Below, one piece after another: positions 1-7,873 of a DNA stretch of 63,164 nt. The position numbers and the translations under genes are program-made. The DNA is from JANWJE01 sp044326545 (GTDB taxonomy: Bacteria; Chlamydiota; Chlamydiia; Chlamydiales; Parachlamydiaceae), in contig JBIRBM010000011.1 of the NCBI GenBank assembly GCA_044326545.1, forward strand, positions 1 to 63,164. The letters are read 5' to 3'. Numbering within the stretch: the first letter of the stretch is position 1; each line of letters opens with the position of its first letter. A model generated the notes under the pieces. The model searched no databases, was not told the DNA's origin, and worked only from the letters and a program-made list of their open reading frames with translations.

Positions 1-156
1 CTTCGGAAACTTGCTTTGCTTGAAAAAATTGCCCTTTTTGAGCAGATTGTTTTGAAAATGTTGAGAGCGTATGCGTGCATACGGTCGAAAAATTTTACAA
101 AAAAGATGCCAAAAATGGCGGTTTTAGCAAGTCAATGAAGTTTCCCAAGAAGTCTA
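1..156. repeat. Palindromic MITE-like element, copy 1 (family B), truncated by window start
   Basis: The stretch starts inside an arm reading CTTCGGAAACTTGCTTTGCT and ends with AAGTTTCCCAAGAAGTCTA at 138-156. The same element, inverted and complete, lies at 40884-40969, where both ends are perfect 19-bp inverted repeats. Compared with that 86-bp copy, this one carries about 77 extra bases (28-104) in its middle, including a small palindrome at 68-83. The rest of 1-363 holds no gene I can support. A short open frame at 75-305 runs through the element and has no recognisable features. Confidence 0.7.
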
Positions 157-347
157 ATATCGCTATCGGGATTTTCAACCGATGTCCAGTGTGCGCTCTT
201 GCCCTCCGATATCGCGATAAAACAAACGCATTTCAATCATCCCATTCAGGTTCTGAGGGGGAATTGCAATTCATGTGTTTTGTAGATGAGTTTCAAGGAA
301 GGTGAGTTTTAAGCATGATTTTGAATTTGCAAACAAGTTATTAGGAT

Positions 348-366
348 CAAATGATGGCACGCCCTA
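348..366. repeat. Solo terminal repeat of family F (GGGCGTG-type end)
   Basis: The bases CAAATGATGGCACGCCCTA match, with two differences, the right end of the complete inverted-repeat element at 29491-29607. No matching left end is visible nearby. It overlaps the stop codon of the siderophore-synthetase-like gene, so that gene's end may have been set by the insertion. Confidence 0.4.
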
Positions 367-1809
367 CATCCGTTTGAGATAGTGAGAGTAGGTTGAGTGA
401 ATTAAATGATGAAACCAGCCGTGTTTTGATACACTGCTGAGGGTTTTCTTAGAGAATGCGTAATAATTTGCAGTGTAGGGAAAAGCGTTTGCAATTGCTT
501 TAAAAACCCTTTTTTCCCTTAAAACTTCGAGTAATATCTTTGCAAACTCAAGTTCAAAATATCCATACCTCACAAAAGAGTCCTCTGCCAATGACTCTTG
601 GTGCATGTCATTGCTTTGTCCAGGCAACGTCCAGTTGCCAATTGTCTTCTCATTGACCGCTTCTTCCATCCATTTCAAAAAATTCGGATCAGATTGATGA
701 AGCGACTTTCGTTTCACAAATTGCTTTGTGAGGTTATAGATCAGATTTGTGACCAGATGGTTTTCAATTGCATGAGCGGCGTCACGAATATGAGTGTCGA
801 GGTAATATAAATCATCGGAAGTCAATGAAGAAGGCATCCCCATTTCCATTTTTTTTTCCTGTGAATAGAGGCAATTCACCCCGCCCATATCCCTATAGTA
901 AAATGGGGTTGATTCAGATAGAGCATAAGTATTTTCCTCAACATTCAGGAGAAGATTTTGAGCATGAAGCTGAATGGAAATATTAAAGCCATAAATCAAT
1001 TCAACGACAATGTTTGCAAGAGGTCTTAGCAAACGTTCAATGATGAACTCAGAATTACTGTGTTGGCTGTGTTGCAAAAAAGCGTCCAAGATTTGGCTAT
1101 TTCTTTCTCCAAAAAGAGCGTAAAACGGCATTAAAGTCGAATGTCCTCTTTGCATCACTTCAGGGATGGGACGGAATAATGTTCCCCGTCCAATGTCTTC
1201 TAGATATGTTACGGCCGAATCTTGTATAAAACCGATGTGTGGAATTTGAATTTTGTCTAAAAGATAAGAATTGCCAAAGCTTCCCAAACTTTCTTTTAAT
1301 TTTAAGCTTCTACACCTCCCCCCTAATTCTTTTTCAAAACTCAGTTTGACCATGAAATATTCGAAATCATCAGGCTTGGTTTCAAATGCTGCGAGCAATG
1401 TGCGGGTTGAGCTAAGGGTCAGGGCTTTAATTTCAAATGCATTTGCATGATATTGCTGAATCAAAGTGTTAAAAAAACAGGTTGAGGCGGGATGTATGAT
1501 GAACAAATGCTCTGTGCCTTCAGGGGTGTGACGCTCTAAAGGGATAGGGAAATTCGCCGGGCAAACATTGTGGTGTAGCGACAAATGTGCAGGAACCCAA
1601 ACACCTGTTAACGAAATCACCTCCATCTTATCGGTAGAATACACAGGATCAAAGCTCGGGGGCCAGTATCTGACCCCCTGAATGATGCCGTTGGATTGAA
1701 ATTCACGCGTGGTTGAAGCTTCGTATAGATGAGATTTTTCTAACACAATAAATCGCTTCAGCGAGTGGGGCGCTAAATGAAAAGGAGGCGGCAAATGCAT
1801 TGTATTCAT
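364..1809 (-). CDS. IucA/IucC-like (NIS) siderophore synthetase family protein
   Basis: This 481-residue protein carries spaced motifs of the IucA/IucC family, ATP-dependent synthetases that join citrate or other carboxylates to amines or alcohols in siderophore assembly. Visible are a FIIHP segment (103-107), an SSTRTLL segment (133-139) followed by a V-K-L-S strand (154-157) and R165, then HAQN (282-285) and RDMGG (306-310), which correspond to the family's S-x-RT, K-L-S, H-x-QN and RD-x-G elements. It is about 100 residues shorter than typical IucA/IucC proteins and the N-terminal part is divergent, so the substrate cannot be read. The gene lies 14 bp downstream of a hypothetical gene on the same strand and is probably co-transcribed. 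No transporter or second synthetase is in view, but the region downstream lies outside the window. The family assignment is by motif only. Confidence 0.62.
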   Translation of the reverse strand: MNTMHLPPPFHLAPHSLKRFIVLEKSHLYEASTTREFQSNGIIQGVRYWPPSFDPVYSTDKMEVISLTGVWVPAHLSLHHNVCPANFPIPLERHTPEGTEHLFIIHPASTCFFNTLIQQYHANAFEIKALTLSSTRTLLAAFETKPDDFEYFMVKLSFEKELGGRCRSLKLKESLGSFGNSYLLDKIQIPHIGFIQDSAVTYLEDIGRGTLFRPIPEVMQRGHSTLMPFYALFGERNSQILDAFLQHSQHSNSEFIIERLLRPLANIVVELIYGFNISIQLHAQNLLLNVEENTYALSESTPFYYRDMGGVNCLYSQEKKMEMGMPSSLTSDDLYYLDTHIRDAAHAIENHLVTNLIYNLTKQFVKRKSLHQSDPNFLKWMEEAVNEKTIGNWTLPGQSNDMHQESLAEDSFVRYGYFELEFAKILLEVLREKRVFKAIANAFPYTANYYAFSKKTLSSVSKHGWFHHLIHSTYSHYLKRM

Positions 1810-1823
1810 GTTTTAGAGTCTGC

Positions 1824-2429
1824 TTAACCGATGGTTATCTCGACGCTTCTCATGACCTCTTCCTTCGTGAAGTAGTGGGCCTCCCTTCCATTCTCTTTGT
1901 TTAATCTGCCGTTCATATAAAGATATCCTGCGTCGCCGCACTTAATCAAAACTGAACAACAACCTTTTCCTCCTTCACTTTGAGTATAGATTCCCGGTAC
2001 ATCTGGAAAGAGCTCCTTCTTTTTAGAGATTGCCAATTGTTTAGCGCAAGAAAGTGTTATCTCCTCTCCCGTGTAGCCTTCGCCACCATTGACCAAACTT
2101 CTTGATCCTGTAAACCAAAGCACCATTTCTTCAGGGATGTTTGAAAGGGAGTGCCGATTTTGAAGAAATAATATGGCATCAATCGCCTCCTTATCAAGGC
2201 AAATGTTGGCATAGCGCTCAAACAGGTCAACGATAACCTCAGAGGGTGATGGTTCTTGGATTCGAGCAGCTTTTTGACTCGATATGCCAGATGATTCTCG
2301 CATTTCATCAGTTGTTTCAGTCGATATGTCAGACAGTTTTCGAATTCGAAGATTTGTTTCAGTCGATCTGTCAGATGATAAATAAGATTGCTGTTCGAGA
2401 TTAACAATTAGGAGATTTAAATAATTCAT
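1824..2429 (-). CDS. Hypothetical protein with three 14-residue N-terminal repeats
   Basis: I do not recognise this 201-residue protein. Residues about 20-62 hold three tandem 14-residue units, the first two of them similar (SDRSTETNLRIRKL, SDISTETTDEMRES), followed by a more diverged third (SGISSQKAARIQEP). The rest is a mixed, probably globular domain rich in Gly, Glu and Lys, without a signal peptide or membrane segment. The 42-bp DNA repeat is also open in a second reading frame. It precedes the siderophore-synthetase-like gene by 14 bp on the same strand, which suggests an operon. An AAGG about 11 bases before the ATG supports the start. Function unknown; an effector or regulator is possible but unsupported. 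Confidence 0.55.
   Translation of the reverse strand: MNYLNLLIVNLEQQSYLSSDRSTETNLRIRKLSDISTETTDEMRESSGISSQKAARIQEPSPSEVIVDLFERYANICLDKEAIDAILFLQNRHSLSNIPEEMVLWFTGSRSLVNGGEGYTGEEITLSCAKQLAISKKKELFPDVPGIYTQSEGGKGCCSVLIKCGDAGYLYMNGRLNKENGREAHYFTKEEVMRSVEITIG
2276..2395. repeat. 42-bp tandem repeat, about three copies
   Basis: A core reading (C/A)GTCGATATGTCAGA recurs at 42-base spacing, with GATATGCC at 2281, GATATGTC at 2323 and GATCTGTC at 2365. The period is exactly 14 codons, so copy-number change would keep the reading frame of the surrounding gene. Confidence 0.75.
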
Positions 2430-2745
2430 AAGAGACTACCTTGAGTTTGAATTGATATTTTTATCCTTAATTAAAAATTCTGTTTTACAGAAAAAGAGCG
2501 GGATGTGGGCCGAGGCTAACGGTTGTTAATCCCGAGAGCTTTAATGATATAACATTCATCCTTTATAGCATACGTTGATTAAAATTTGATAAAGACAGAG
2601 GGTTGACAGAATACAAAGATTCCTGATTGCTGGATGAATTGCTGGTTTAAAATCTTTTTTATCTTGTATAAACAATAGTGAGAGTGAAGAAGCTCGCGAC
2701 ACTCTCTCACTCAATCACCCCTTTCATAGGAGATAAAACGAGACG
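2430..2745. other. Divergent intergenic region, promoter area of the nfeD operon
   Basis: About 316 bases separate the minus-strand pair from the plus-strand nfeD operon, and I see no gene. A TTGACA occurs at 2603-2608 but has no good -10 box at normal spacing. TATAAA at 2668-2673, with TTTAAA 16 bases upstream, is a better though weak promoter candidate. An imperfect inverted repeat (CGGGAT...ATCCCG) lies near 2500-2540. Confidence 0.3.
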
Positions 2746-5016
2746 ATGAAAGCATGTTTCTTGTTTTTTTTCTCCGCCTTTTTCGTTTTATTCTCTTTTG
2801 GAGCCCATTCATTGGAACCCACTTTTTTGAGTATGAAGGGATTTTTGAATAAAGAAAAAATCGCAGCTGCCAAAACAGTGGTGCATTCCCTCTTTGATTC
2901 CTCCTCTCCATCTCCTCACCTGATATTGGAAATCAATTCGACAGGCGGCGATTTGAATGAAGTCTTAGATTTAGCTAAAGCGATGTATGAACTCAAAACA
3001 CAAAAAAAAATTAAAGTGATTGTTTACATCCACGATCATGCCTTAGGGCCTGCCGCGGCTCTTGCTTTTTTGGCTGATGAATTAACCAGTTCCCCTTTTG
3101 TTTCATGGGGGGATATTCCTCTTCAAACTGAATCAGCCCTCCCTTCTAACATTCTTCGTAACCAAGTCCGCAGTCTGATCAACCCTCAAAATCCACATGC
3201 CAGATTGCTCGCAATGTTAGCTGACGCAATGTCAGATCCCTCATTACAGATGATCGATGATCATGGATGGAAGATCGTCTCAGATTCTCATTCTATTGAA
3301 GGAGCTGCATTATCTGTTTTGGGGCAAACTCTTGTGCTCAATCAGCATCAAATTCAAGAATTAGGGCTTGTCAAAGATTTCTTGTCTGCTGATGAATTTC
3401 AGAAAAAATATCATCTCCCTCTTGTCAGCGATTCTTTGAGCCCTAATCAAGAGGGAGGATTTCCGTTGCAAATAGCGCCTCAGGTTATTGAAAAAAAACT
3501 GCAAGAGGCCATTCGCTTTAGGTCGGAGGGGCCCAATGTGATTGGCTATTTCTATATTGGAGGGCACGACACTCCCATTAGCGAATCCACATGGCTTTAT
3601 CTGAAAAAAGGGCTTGAATTTTATAAAAAAGAGCCACCTATTTTCATTATTTTAGAGCTTGATACTCCGGGTGGAGAGGTCTTTGCGGCTCAAAAAATGT
3701 CAGATGCCTTAAAAGAAATGGATACACAATTGAATATTCCCATTGTCGCTTTCATTAATAATTGGGCAATGTCTGCCGGTGCGATGATTGCCTATTCCAG
3801 CCGTTTTATTACAACGGTTAAAGATGGAAGCATGGGAGCTGCCGAGCCTGTTTATGCGGGGGAGGGGGGTAAAATGGAAACAGCCTCTGAAAAAGTCAAC
3901 TCTGCTTTGCGTGCCGATTTTTCCAATCGAGCCAGCTTTTTTAATCGCAATCCTTTAATTGCACAAGCCATGGTCGATAAAGACTTGATTCTTGTTGTGC
4001 GCCACGGTGAATTGATCCAGCTTGAAAATGAAAGTCAGATGCGCCTGACAGGGGCAGATCGAGATCTTGTCATCACAACAAAAGGAAAGTTGTTGACGTT
4101 GAATGCACAGCAGATGGTGAGGGATGGGGTGGCAGATTTATTATTGCCTCCCATTAAGCTTCCAGAAATCACAACGGAAGAAAAAACTGCCGGAGAATGG
4201 CCGGCAATCAAAATGCCCCTTTTCCAAGTGCCTTTTTTTGCTGCAATTCCGAATGCCATTGTGAAGCCCTATCAAATGGATTGGAAAACCCAGTTTTTTG
4301 TTTTTCTAGCTTCCCCCCTTGTTTCGTCTCTTTTATTAATGGCACTCATGATCGGAGGTTATCTGGAGATGAATCATCCGGGATTGACTCTACCCGGTTT
4401 TGTGGCAGGAGCCTCTCTTTTCTTGATTGTGTTATCTTCTTTTTCACTTGAGGTTGCCGGTTGGCTTGAATTCATTCTCTTATTCATGGGGTTGGCCCTT
4501 ATATTAACGGAATTATTTGTGTTATCGACTTTTGGATTGATTGGCATCCTTGGGATTCTTCTTTTTTTAGGCGGTTTGTTTGGAATGCTGTTGCCTGATT
4601 TGAATTCAGTCCATTTTGAATATGATCGCTATAGCTTTAACGCAGCTGGACAATATTTGATCGAGCGTCTAGCATGGCTATCGGGCTCCTTTATCCTCAG
4701 CTTGATCATCATCGTCTTATTGGCAAGCTGCCTTCTTCCAAGTTTTTCTCTTTTTAATCGATTGGTTTTGATCGGAAATGAGCAAAATGCGTCCGATGGA
4801 TTTACTGCCGCTGGGAAAGTACTCGATTTACCCCATCCCGGAAGCGATGCGAAAGTGTTTGCCCCCTTGCGTCCTTCAGGCAAAATCATTGCGAATGACC
4901 GTATTTATGATGCCATCAGTGTGGGTGATTTTATTGAGGAAGGAGAACAAGTTGTGATCATTCGTCTGGAAGGCAACGATTTATTTGTTTCTCGAGACAT
5001 TGGAGAAAAGAGATGA
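2746..5016 (+). CDS. NfeD-type membrane serine protease with duplicated ClpP-like domain
   Basis: A long-form NfeD protein of 756 residues. A signal peptide (1-23) is followed by two ClpP-fold segments. The first (about 28-200) keeps an STGGD turn but has LGPAAA where the nucleophile should be, so it looks catalytically dead. The second (about 265-400) has LDTPGGE, the nucleophile in AMSAGAM (S343) and a lysine 40 residues later (K383), the Ser-Lys dyad spacing of this family. Four or more membrane helices (about 505-660) and a C-terminal OB-fold-like NfeD domain (about 680-756) follow. Ordinary family members have one protease domain and about 450 residues. It starts an operon with a short NfeD (4-base overlap) and FloA, as in Bacillus yqeZ-floA-yqfB. 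The family is thought to act in membrane protein quality control with flotillins and stomatins. Confidence 0.9.
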   Translation: MKACFLFFFSAFFVLFSFGAHSLEPTFLSMKGFLNKEKIAAAKTVVHSLFDSSSPSPHLILEINSTGGDLNEVLDLAKAMYELKTQKKIKVIVYIHDHALGPAAALAFLADELTSSPFVSWGDIPLQTESALPSNILRNQVRSLINPQNPHARLLAMLADAMSDPSLQMIDDHGWKIVSDSHSIEGAALSVLGQTLVLNQHQIQELGLVKDFLSADEFQKKYHLPLVSDSLSPNQEGGFPLQIAPQVIEKKLQEAIRFRSEGPNVIGYFYIGGHDTPISESTWLYLKKGLEFYKKEPPIFIILELDTPGGEVFAAQKMSDALKEMDTQLNIPIVAFINNWAMSAGAMIAYSSRFITTVKDGSMGAAEPVYAGEGGKMETASEKVNSALRADFSNRASFFNRNPLIAQAMVDKDLILVVRHGELIQLENESQMRLTGADRDLVITTKGKLLTLNAQQMVRDGVADLLLPPIKLPEITTEEKTAGEWPAIKMPLFQVPFFAAIPNAIVKPYQMDWKTQFFVFLASPLVSSLLLMALMIGGYLEMNHPGLTLPGFVAGASLFLIVLSSFSLEVAGWLEFILLFMGLALILTELFVLSTFGLIGILGILLFLGGLFGMLLPDLNSVHFEYDRYSFNAAGQYLIERLAWLSGSFILSLIIIVLLASCLLPSFSLFNRLVLIGNEQNASDGFTAAGKVLDLPHPGSDAKVFAPLRPSGKIIANDRIYDAISVGDFIEEGEQVVIIRLEGNDLFVSRDIGEKR

Positions 5017-5492
5017 TTCCATTTATTCTTGTGATGTTAGGGCTTCTTTTGATTTTATTTGAATTTTATCTTCCGGGTGGGGTGCTTGGAGTGCTTGGTG
5101 GAGTTGCGATTTTTATTGCTATTGTTTTATTTGCTTCCCAAACCTCTTCGATTCTCTCTCTTGTTTTATTTATAATCGGTACCGCTGTTGCTCTTACTCT
5201 TTTAATTCGTTTTGCTTTATGGCGGATCGTCAATGCAAAGCCCGCCGATAGCATCTATTCAAGTGCCAATCAAGAGGGATATCAAGCCTCTAGCTACGAT
5301 ACAACTGCAATTGGCAAGCAAGGGGTGGTGATAACCGATTTGAAGCCGGGTGGCTATATTTTAGTGGAGGGGTGTCAGCAACCGGCCATCTCTACTTCTG
5401 GTTATCTGGTTAAAGGAGACCAAGTGTTGGTTATAGGGGGGCAAGAGCAAAGTTTAATCGTTAAACAAGTGAAAAAGGGACAGTCTTTATGA
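5013..5492 (+). CDS. Short NfeD-like membrane protein
   Basis: A 159-residue protein with two or three hydrophobic helices in the first 75 residues (LGLLLILFEFYLPGGVLGVL and following), then a soluble beta-rich domain (about 90-155) of the NfeD OB-fold type, with the typical I-G-K-x-G-V-x-x-T-D-L-x-P-x-G pattern. It has no protease domain, so it is the short class that partners SPFH proteins. Its ATG overlaps the stop of the long NfeD gene by 4 bases and its stop overlaps floA by 4 bases, so the three products are probably made in fixed ratio by coupled translation. Confidence 0.88.
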   Translation: MIPFILVMLGLLLILFEFYLPGGVLGVLGGVAIFIAIVLFASQTSSILSLVLFIIGTAVALTLLIRFALWRIVNAKPADSIYSSANQEGYQASSYDTTAIGKQGVVITDLKPGGYILVEGCQQPAISTSGYLVKGDQVLVIGGQEQSLIVKQVKKGQSL

Positions 5493-6517
5493 TTCATTTT
5501 ATGTCAACAATCTCATCAGATGAAAGTATGGGATTTTATTTCATCATTTTTTTTATCGCCATTGTTGCGCTCATTATTTTGAGCATTTTAGGCAAATTTA
5601 TTAGCTTATGGTTCCAAGCTTTTGTTTCGGGAACGCCCATTCCATTATTCAATATTATTGGAATGAGTCTGCGTAAAATCCCTCCTCGCATTATTGTCAA
5701 TTCTCGGATTAATTTGTTTAAGGCCGGTTTAAAAGATGTGACTGTTTCAGATCTCGAAACTCACTTCCTTGCAGGGGGGCATGTCCCAAATGTTGTAGAG
5801 GCTCTCATTGCTGCAGATAAAGCGAATATCCCCCTTGATTGGCGGCGTGCAACAGCCATTGATTTAGCGGGGCGGGATATCAAAGCGGCTGTTCAAACCT
5901 CTGTCAATCCTAGAGTGATTGATTGCCCTGACCACGGAGGCTACATCACCGGTGTGGCAAAAGATGGGATTCAGCTCAATTGTAGAGCAAGAGTCACTGT
6001 TCGGACAAATATCGCGCAGTTAGTGGGGGGGGCTACAGAAGAGACGATTATCGCAAGAGTTGGGGAAGGCATTGTCAGTGCAATTGGTGGATCTGATACA
6101 CACAAACAGGTGTTGGAGTCGCCGCAAAAAATTTCTAAACTGGTGTTGGAAAAAGGGTTGGATGCCTCGACCGCTTTTTTAATTTTATCGATAGACATTG
6201 TCGAAATTAACTTAGGTGAGAATATTGGGGCAAAATTGCGGACTGATCAAGCCGAGTCAGATATCCGCATTGCAAAAGCTGAAGCTGAAAAACGACGCAC
6301 AATGGCAGTTGCAGTTGAGCAGGAAAATTTGGCAAAAGTGCGCGATATGGAGGCTAAACTTGTTGAGGCGCAAGCGGCAGTTCCCCTTGCAATGGCTGAG
6401 GCTTTTAGATCGGGCCGTTTAGGGATCATGGACTATCAAAGGATTCAAAATATCCAAGCCGATACCGATATGCGCAATACGCTGGCCAAACCCGAGGATG
6501 AGAAGAAGGAAAAATAA
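5489..6517 (+). CDS. floA: Flotillin-like protein FloA (SPFH domain)
   Basis: This 342-residue protein matches the FloA/YqfA family, bacterial flotillins that organise membrane microdomains. It has one N-terminal hydrophobic segment (about 16-38), the family stretch with SRINLFKAGL and HFLAGGHVPNVVEALI, then an SPFH core (about 150-235) and a charged, Ala/Glu-rich coiled coil (about 240-320) that drives oligomerisation. Length is normal for the family. AAAGGGA upstream supports the ATG at 5489, though a second in-frame ATG lies 12 bases on. Position after two NfeD genes is the classic arrangement and supports a joint membrane-organising role. Confidence 0.93.
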   Translation: MIHFMSTISSDESMGFYFIIFFIAIVALIILSILGKFISLWFQAFVSGTPIPLFNIIGMSLRKIPPRIIVNSRINLFKAGLKDVTVSDLETHFLAGGHVPNVVEALIAADKANIPLDWRRATAIDLAGRDIKAAVQTSVNPRVIDCPDHGGYITGVAKDGIQLNCRARVTVRTNIAQLVGGATEETIIARVGEGIVSAIGGSDTHKQVLESPQKISKLVLEKGLDASTAFLILSIDIVEINLGENIGAKLRTDQAESDIRIAKAEAEKRRTMAVAVEQENLAKVRDMEAKLVEAQAAVPLAMAEAFRSGRLGIMDYQRIQNIQADTDMRNTLAKPEDEKKEK

Positions 6518-6519
6518 AG

Positions 6520-7071
6520 ATGGTTGAAATGATTGGATTTTTTATTAGCGCCTTGTCGCTTCTCTATCTTTTTACCAAAGGAAACCGGGCAAAAGAGAGT
6601 GAAGAAAGAGGGCAAAGCATCAAAGAAGGATCCCTTAGTTTGAACCCGGGGCAGAATCATTTTGAAGACCCTTTTCAAACATTTTTAAATGCGATCGAAA
6701 AAGGGCCGAAAGCGATCGAGGGCAATCGAGGGAGTCCTCCCCCTTTGCCTGGTTCAAAAAAAAGGAAGCTTTCTACACACAAACAGTTGTCTGCTAAAGA
6801 AAAGGGGAGGGGAGGCGGTTTTTCTCATCAGAGCGATAAGCAAACGTTATCAAAAGAGCGGCAAGGGCATCTTAAGCCAATGCATCACCAAGAGTTTTCG
6901 CCACATCCCTTATCTCTTTCCATTCCTCTTTCAGGTGAAAAAAGGGAGAAATATAGGCGGTCACGTCTGCAATCTGCTATTCAACGATTAGGGCATCGGC
7001 AGGATCTGCTGATTTATCAAGAGATAATCGGAAAACCTAAAAGTTTACGATCTGAAATTGACCCCAATTGA
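6520..7071 (+). CDS. Hypothetical membrane-anchored basic protein of the nfeD-floA operon
   Basis: 183 residues: a single hydrophobic helix at the N-terminus (about 4-20), then a hydrophilic, Lys/Arg/Gly/Ser-rich tail of low complexity with a final helical stretch (about 145-180). I recognise no domain. It sits 2 bases after floA, where Bacillus has the unrelated-looking small gene yqfB, and its end overlaps the frame leading into the YggS gene. A cytoplasmic tail tethered to the membrane is the simplest reading; an interaction with FloA is inference from position only. Confidence 0.6.
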   Translation: MVEMIGFFISALSLLYLFTKGNRAKESEERGQSIKEGSLSLNPGQNHFEDPFQTFLNAIEKGPKAIEGNRGSPPPLPGSKKRKLSTHKQLSAKEKGRGGGFSHQSDKQTLSKERQGHLKPMHHQEFSPHPLSLSIPLSGEKREKYRRSRLQSAIQRLGHRQDLLIYQEIIGKPKSLRSEIDPN

Positions 7072-7099
7072 TCAAAAAAAGAGGGGGCGGCATTTAAAT

Positions 7100-7846
7100 A
7101 TGGGATATAGTCAAATCGCTCATATTGTGATGGAGAAGGCAATTTCTTGCGGAAGATCTCCTCTTGAGATCACACTGATTGCTGTTTCTAAAACACATCC
7201 ATTAGATTCTTTGGTTTCGATTTATCAAGAGGGGTGTCGTGATTTTGGGGAAAGCCGTCTGCAGGAAGCAATGGGAAAAATCATGCAACTGCCCCCCGAT
7301 TGCAGGTGGCATCTGATTGGTTCACTGCAAAATAATAAGGTCGTAAAGGCAATATCAGCATTTCAACTCATTCATTCTGTAGACTCTCCTGAACTAGCAA
7401 AAAAAATTTCTGAGGTGAGTCAAGCTAAAGGAGTGTCAACATCGATTCTTTTACAAGTGAACACATCAGGTGAAATGACTAAGCGTGGTTTTTCATCCAC
7501 GAAGTGGGCATCTTGTTTGGATATTGTCAATGCGCTCCCGAATATAAAGATTGAAGGACTGATGACAATGGCCCCTCTTACAGAGGATCAACACTTGATT
7601 CGCGCCTGTTTTCGCAAGCTTTACCAGCTGCGAGAGAATTGGAGGTCTCAAATGAAGGAGCCTCCTCTCTTTCGCCATTTATCGATGGGGATGTCTCACG
7701 ATTTTTTGATTGCAATAGAAGAGGGAGCCACTCTTTTGAGAATTGGATCGGCTATTTTCGATAAACGCACGTCGAGTCCACTCGTCACTCACCTTAAGGA
7801 TCACGAGAGCTTTGGCTTCAGTCCAAATAGCGCGCCTGGTGAGTAA
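7100..7846 (+). CDS. YggS/PROSC family PLP homeostasis protein
   Basis: A fold-type III alanine-racemase-like protein that binds pyridoxal phosphate and buffers vitamin B6 and amino-acid metabolism rather than catalysing a known reaction. The PLP lysine is K31 in AVSKTHPLD; the family signatures FGESRLQEA, WHLIGSLQNNKV, LLQVNTSGE and LSMGMSHDF are all present. The frame is open from 7058, but an AGAGGGGG sequence about 12 bases before the ATG at 7100 and the family's normal N-terminus favour 7100 (248 residues). The last 19 or so codons and the stop lie in a palindromic repeat element, giving a non-family C-terminal tail. Confidence 0.92.
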   Translation: MGYSQIAHIVMEKAISCGRSPLEITLIAVSKTHPLDSLVSIYQEGCRDFGESRLQEAMGKIMQLPPDCRWHLIGSLQNNKVVKAISAFQLIHSVDSPELAKKISEVSQAKGVSTSILLQVNTSGEMTKRGFSSTKWASCLDIVNALPNIKIEGLMTMAPLTEDQHLIRACFRKLYQLRENWRSQMKEPPLFRHLSMGMSHDFLIAIEEGATLLRIGSAIFDKRTSSPLVTHLKDHESFGFSPNSAPGE

Positions 7847-7850
7847 GGGG
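7787..7850. repeat. Palindromic element, family A, at the 3' end of the YggS gene
   Basis: Arms ACTCACCTTAA and GGTGAGTAAGGG enclose a segment containing TCCAAATAGCGCG, which matches the AGCCCAAATAGCTCT inner part of the copies near 23719 and 47425. The element supplies the final codons and stop of the YggS gene and lies between two convergent genes, where it could also form a terminator hairpin. Confidence 0.6.
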
Positions 7851-7873
7851 AGTGTTAAGTTGGGTTAAACAGC

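Noticed and set aside
75..305. Plus-strand 76-codon open frame at the window start
   Set aside because: It runs through a palindromic repeat element, has no ribosome site or recognisable domain, and its composition follows the repeat.
598..986. Two plus-strand open frames inside the siderophore-synthetase-like gene
   Set aside because: They are antisense shadows of a motif-supported gene and lack independent signals.
2603..2631. TTGACA box as a strong promoter for nfeD
   Set aside because: No -10 element at 16-18 bases; the sequence there reads ATTGCT, so only a weak alternative promoter nearby was noted.
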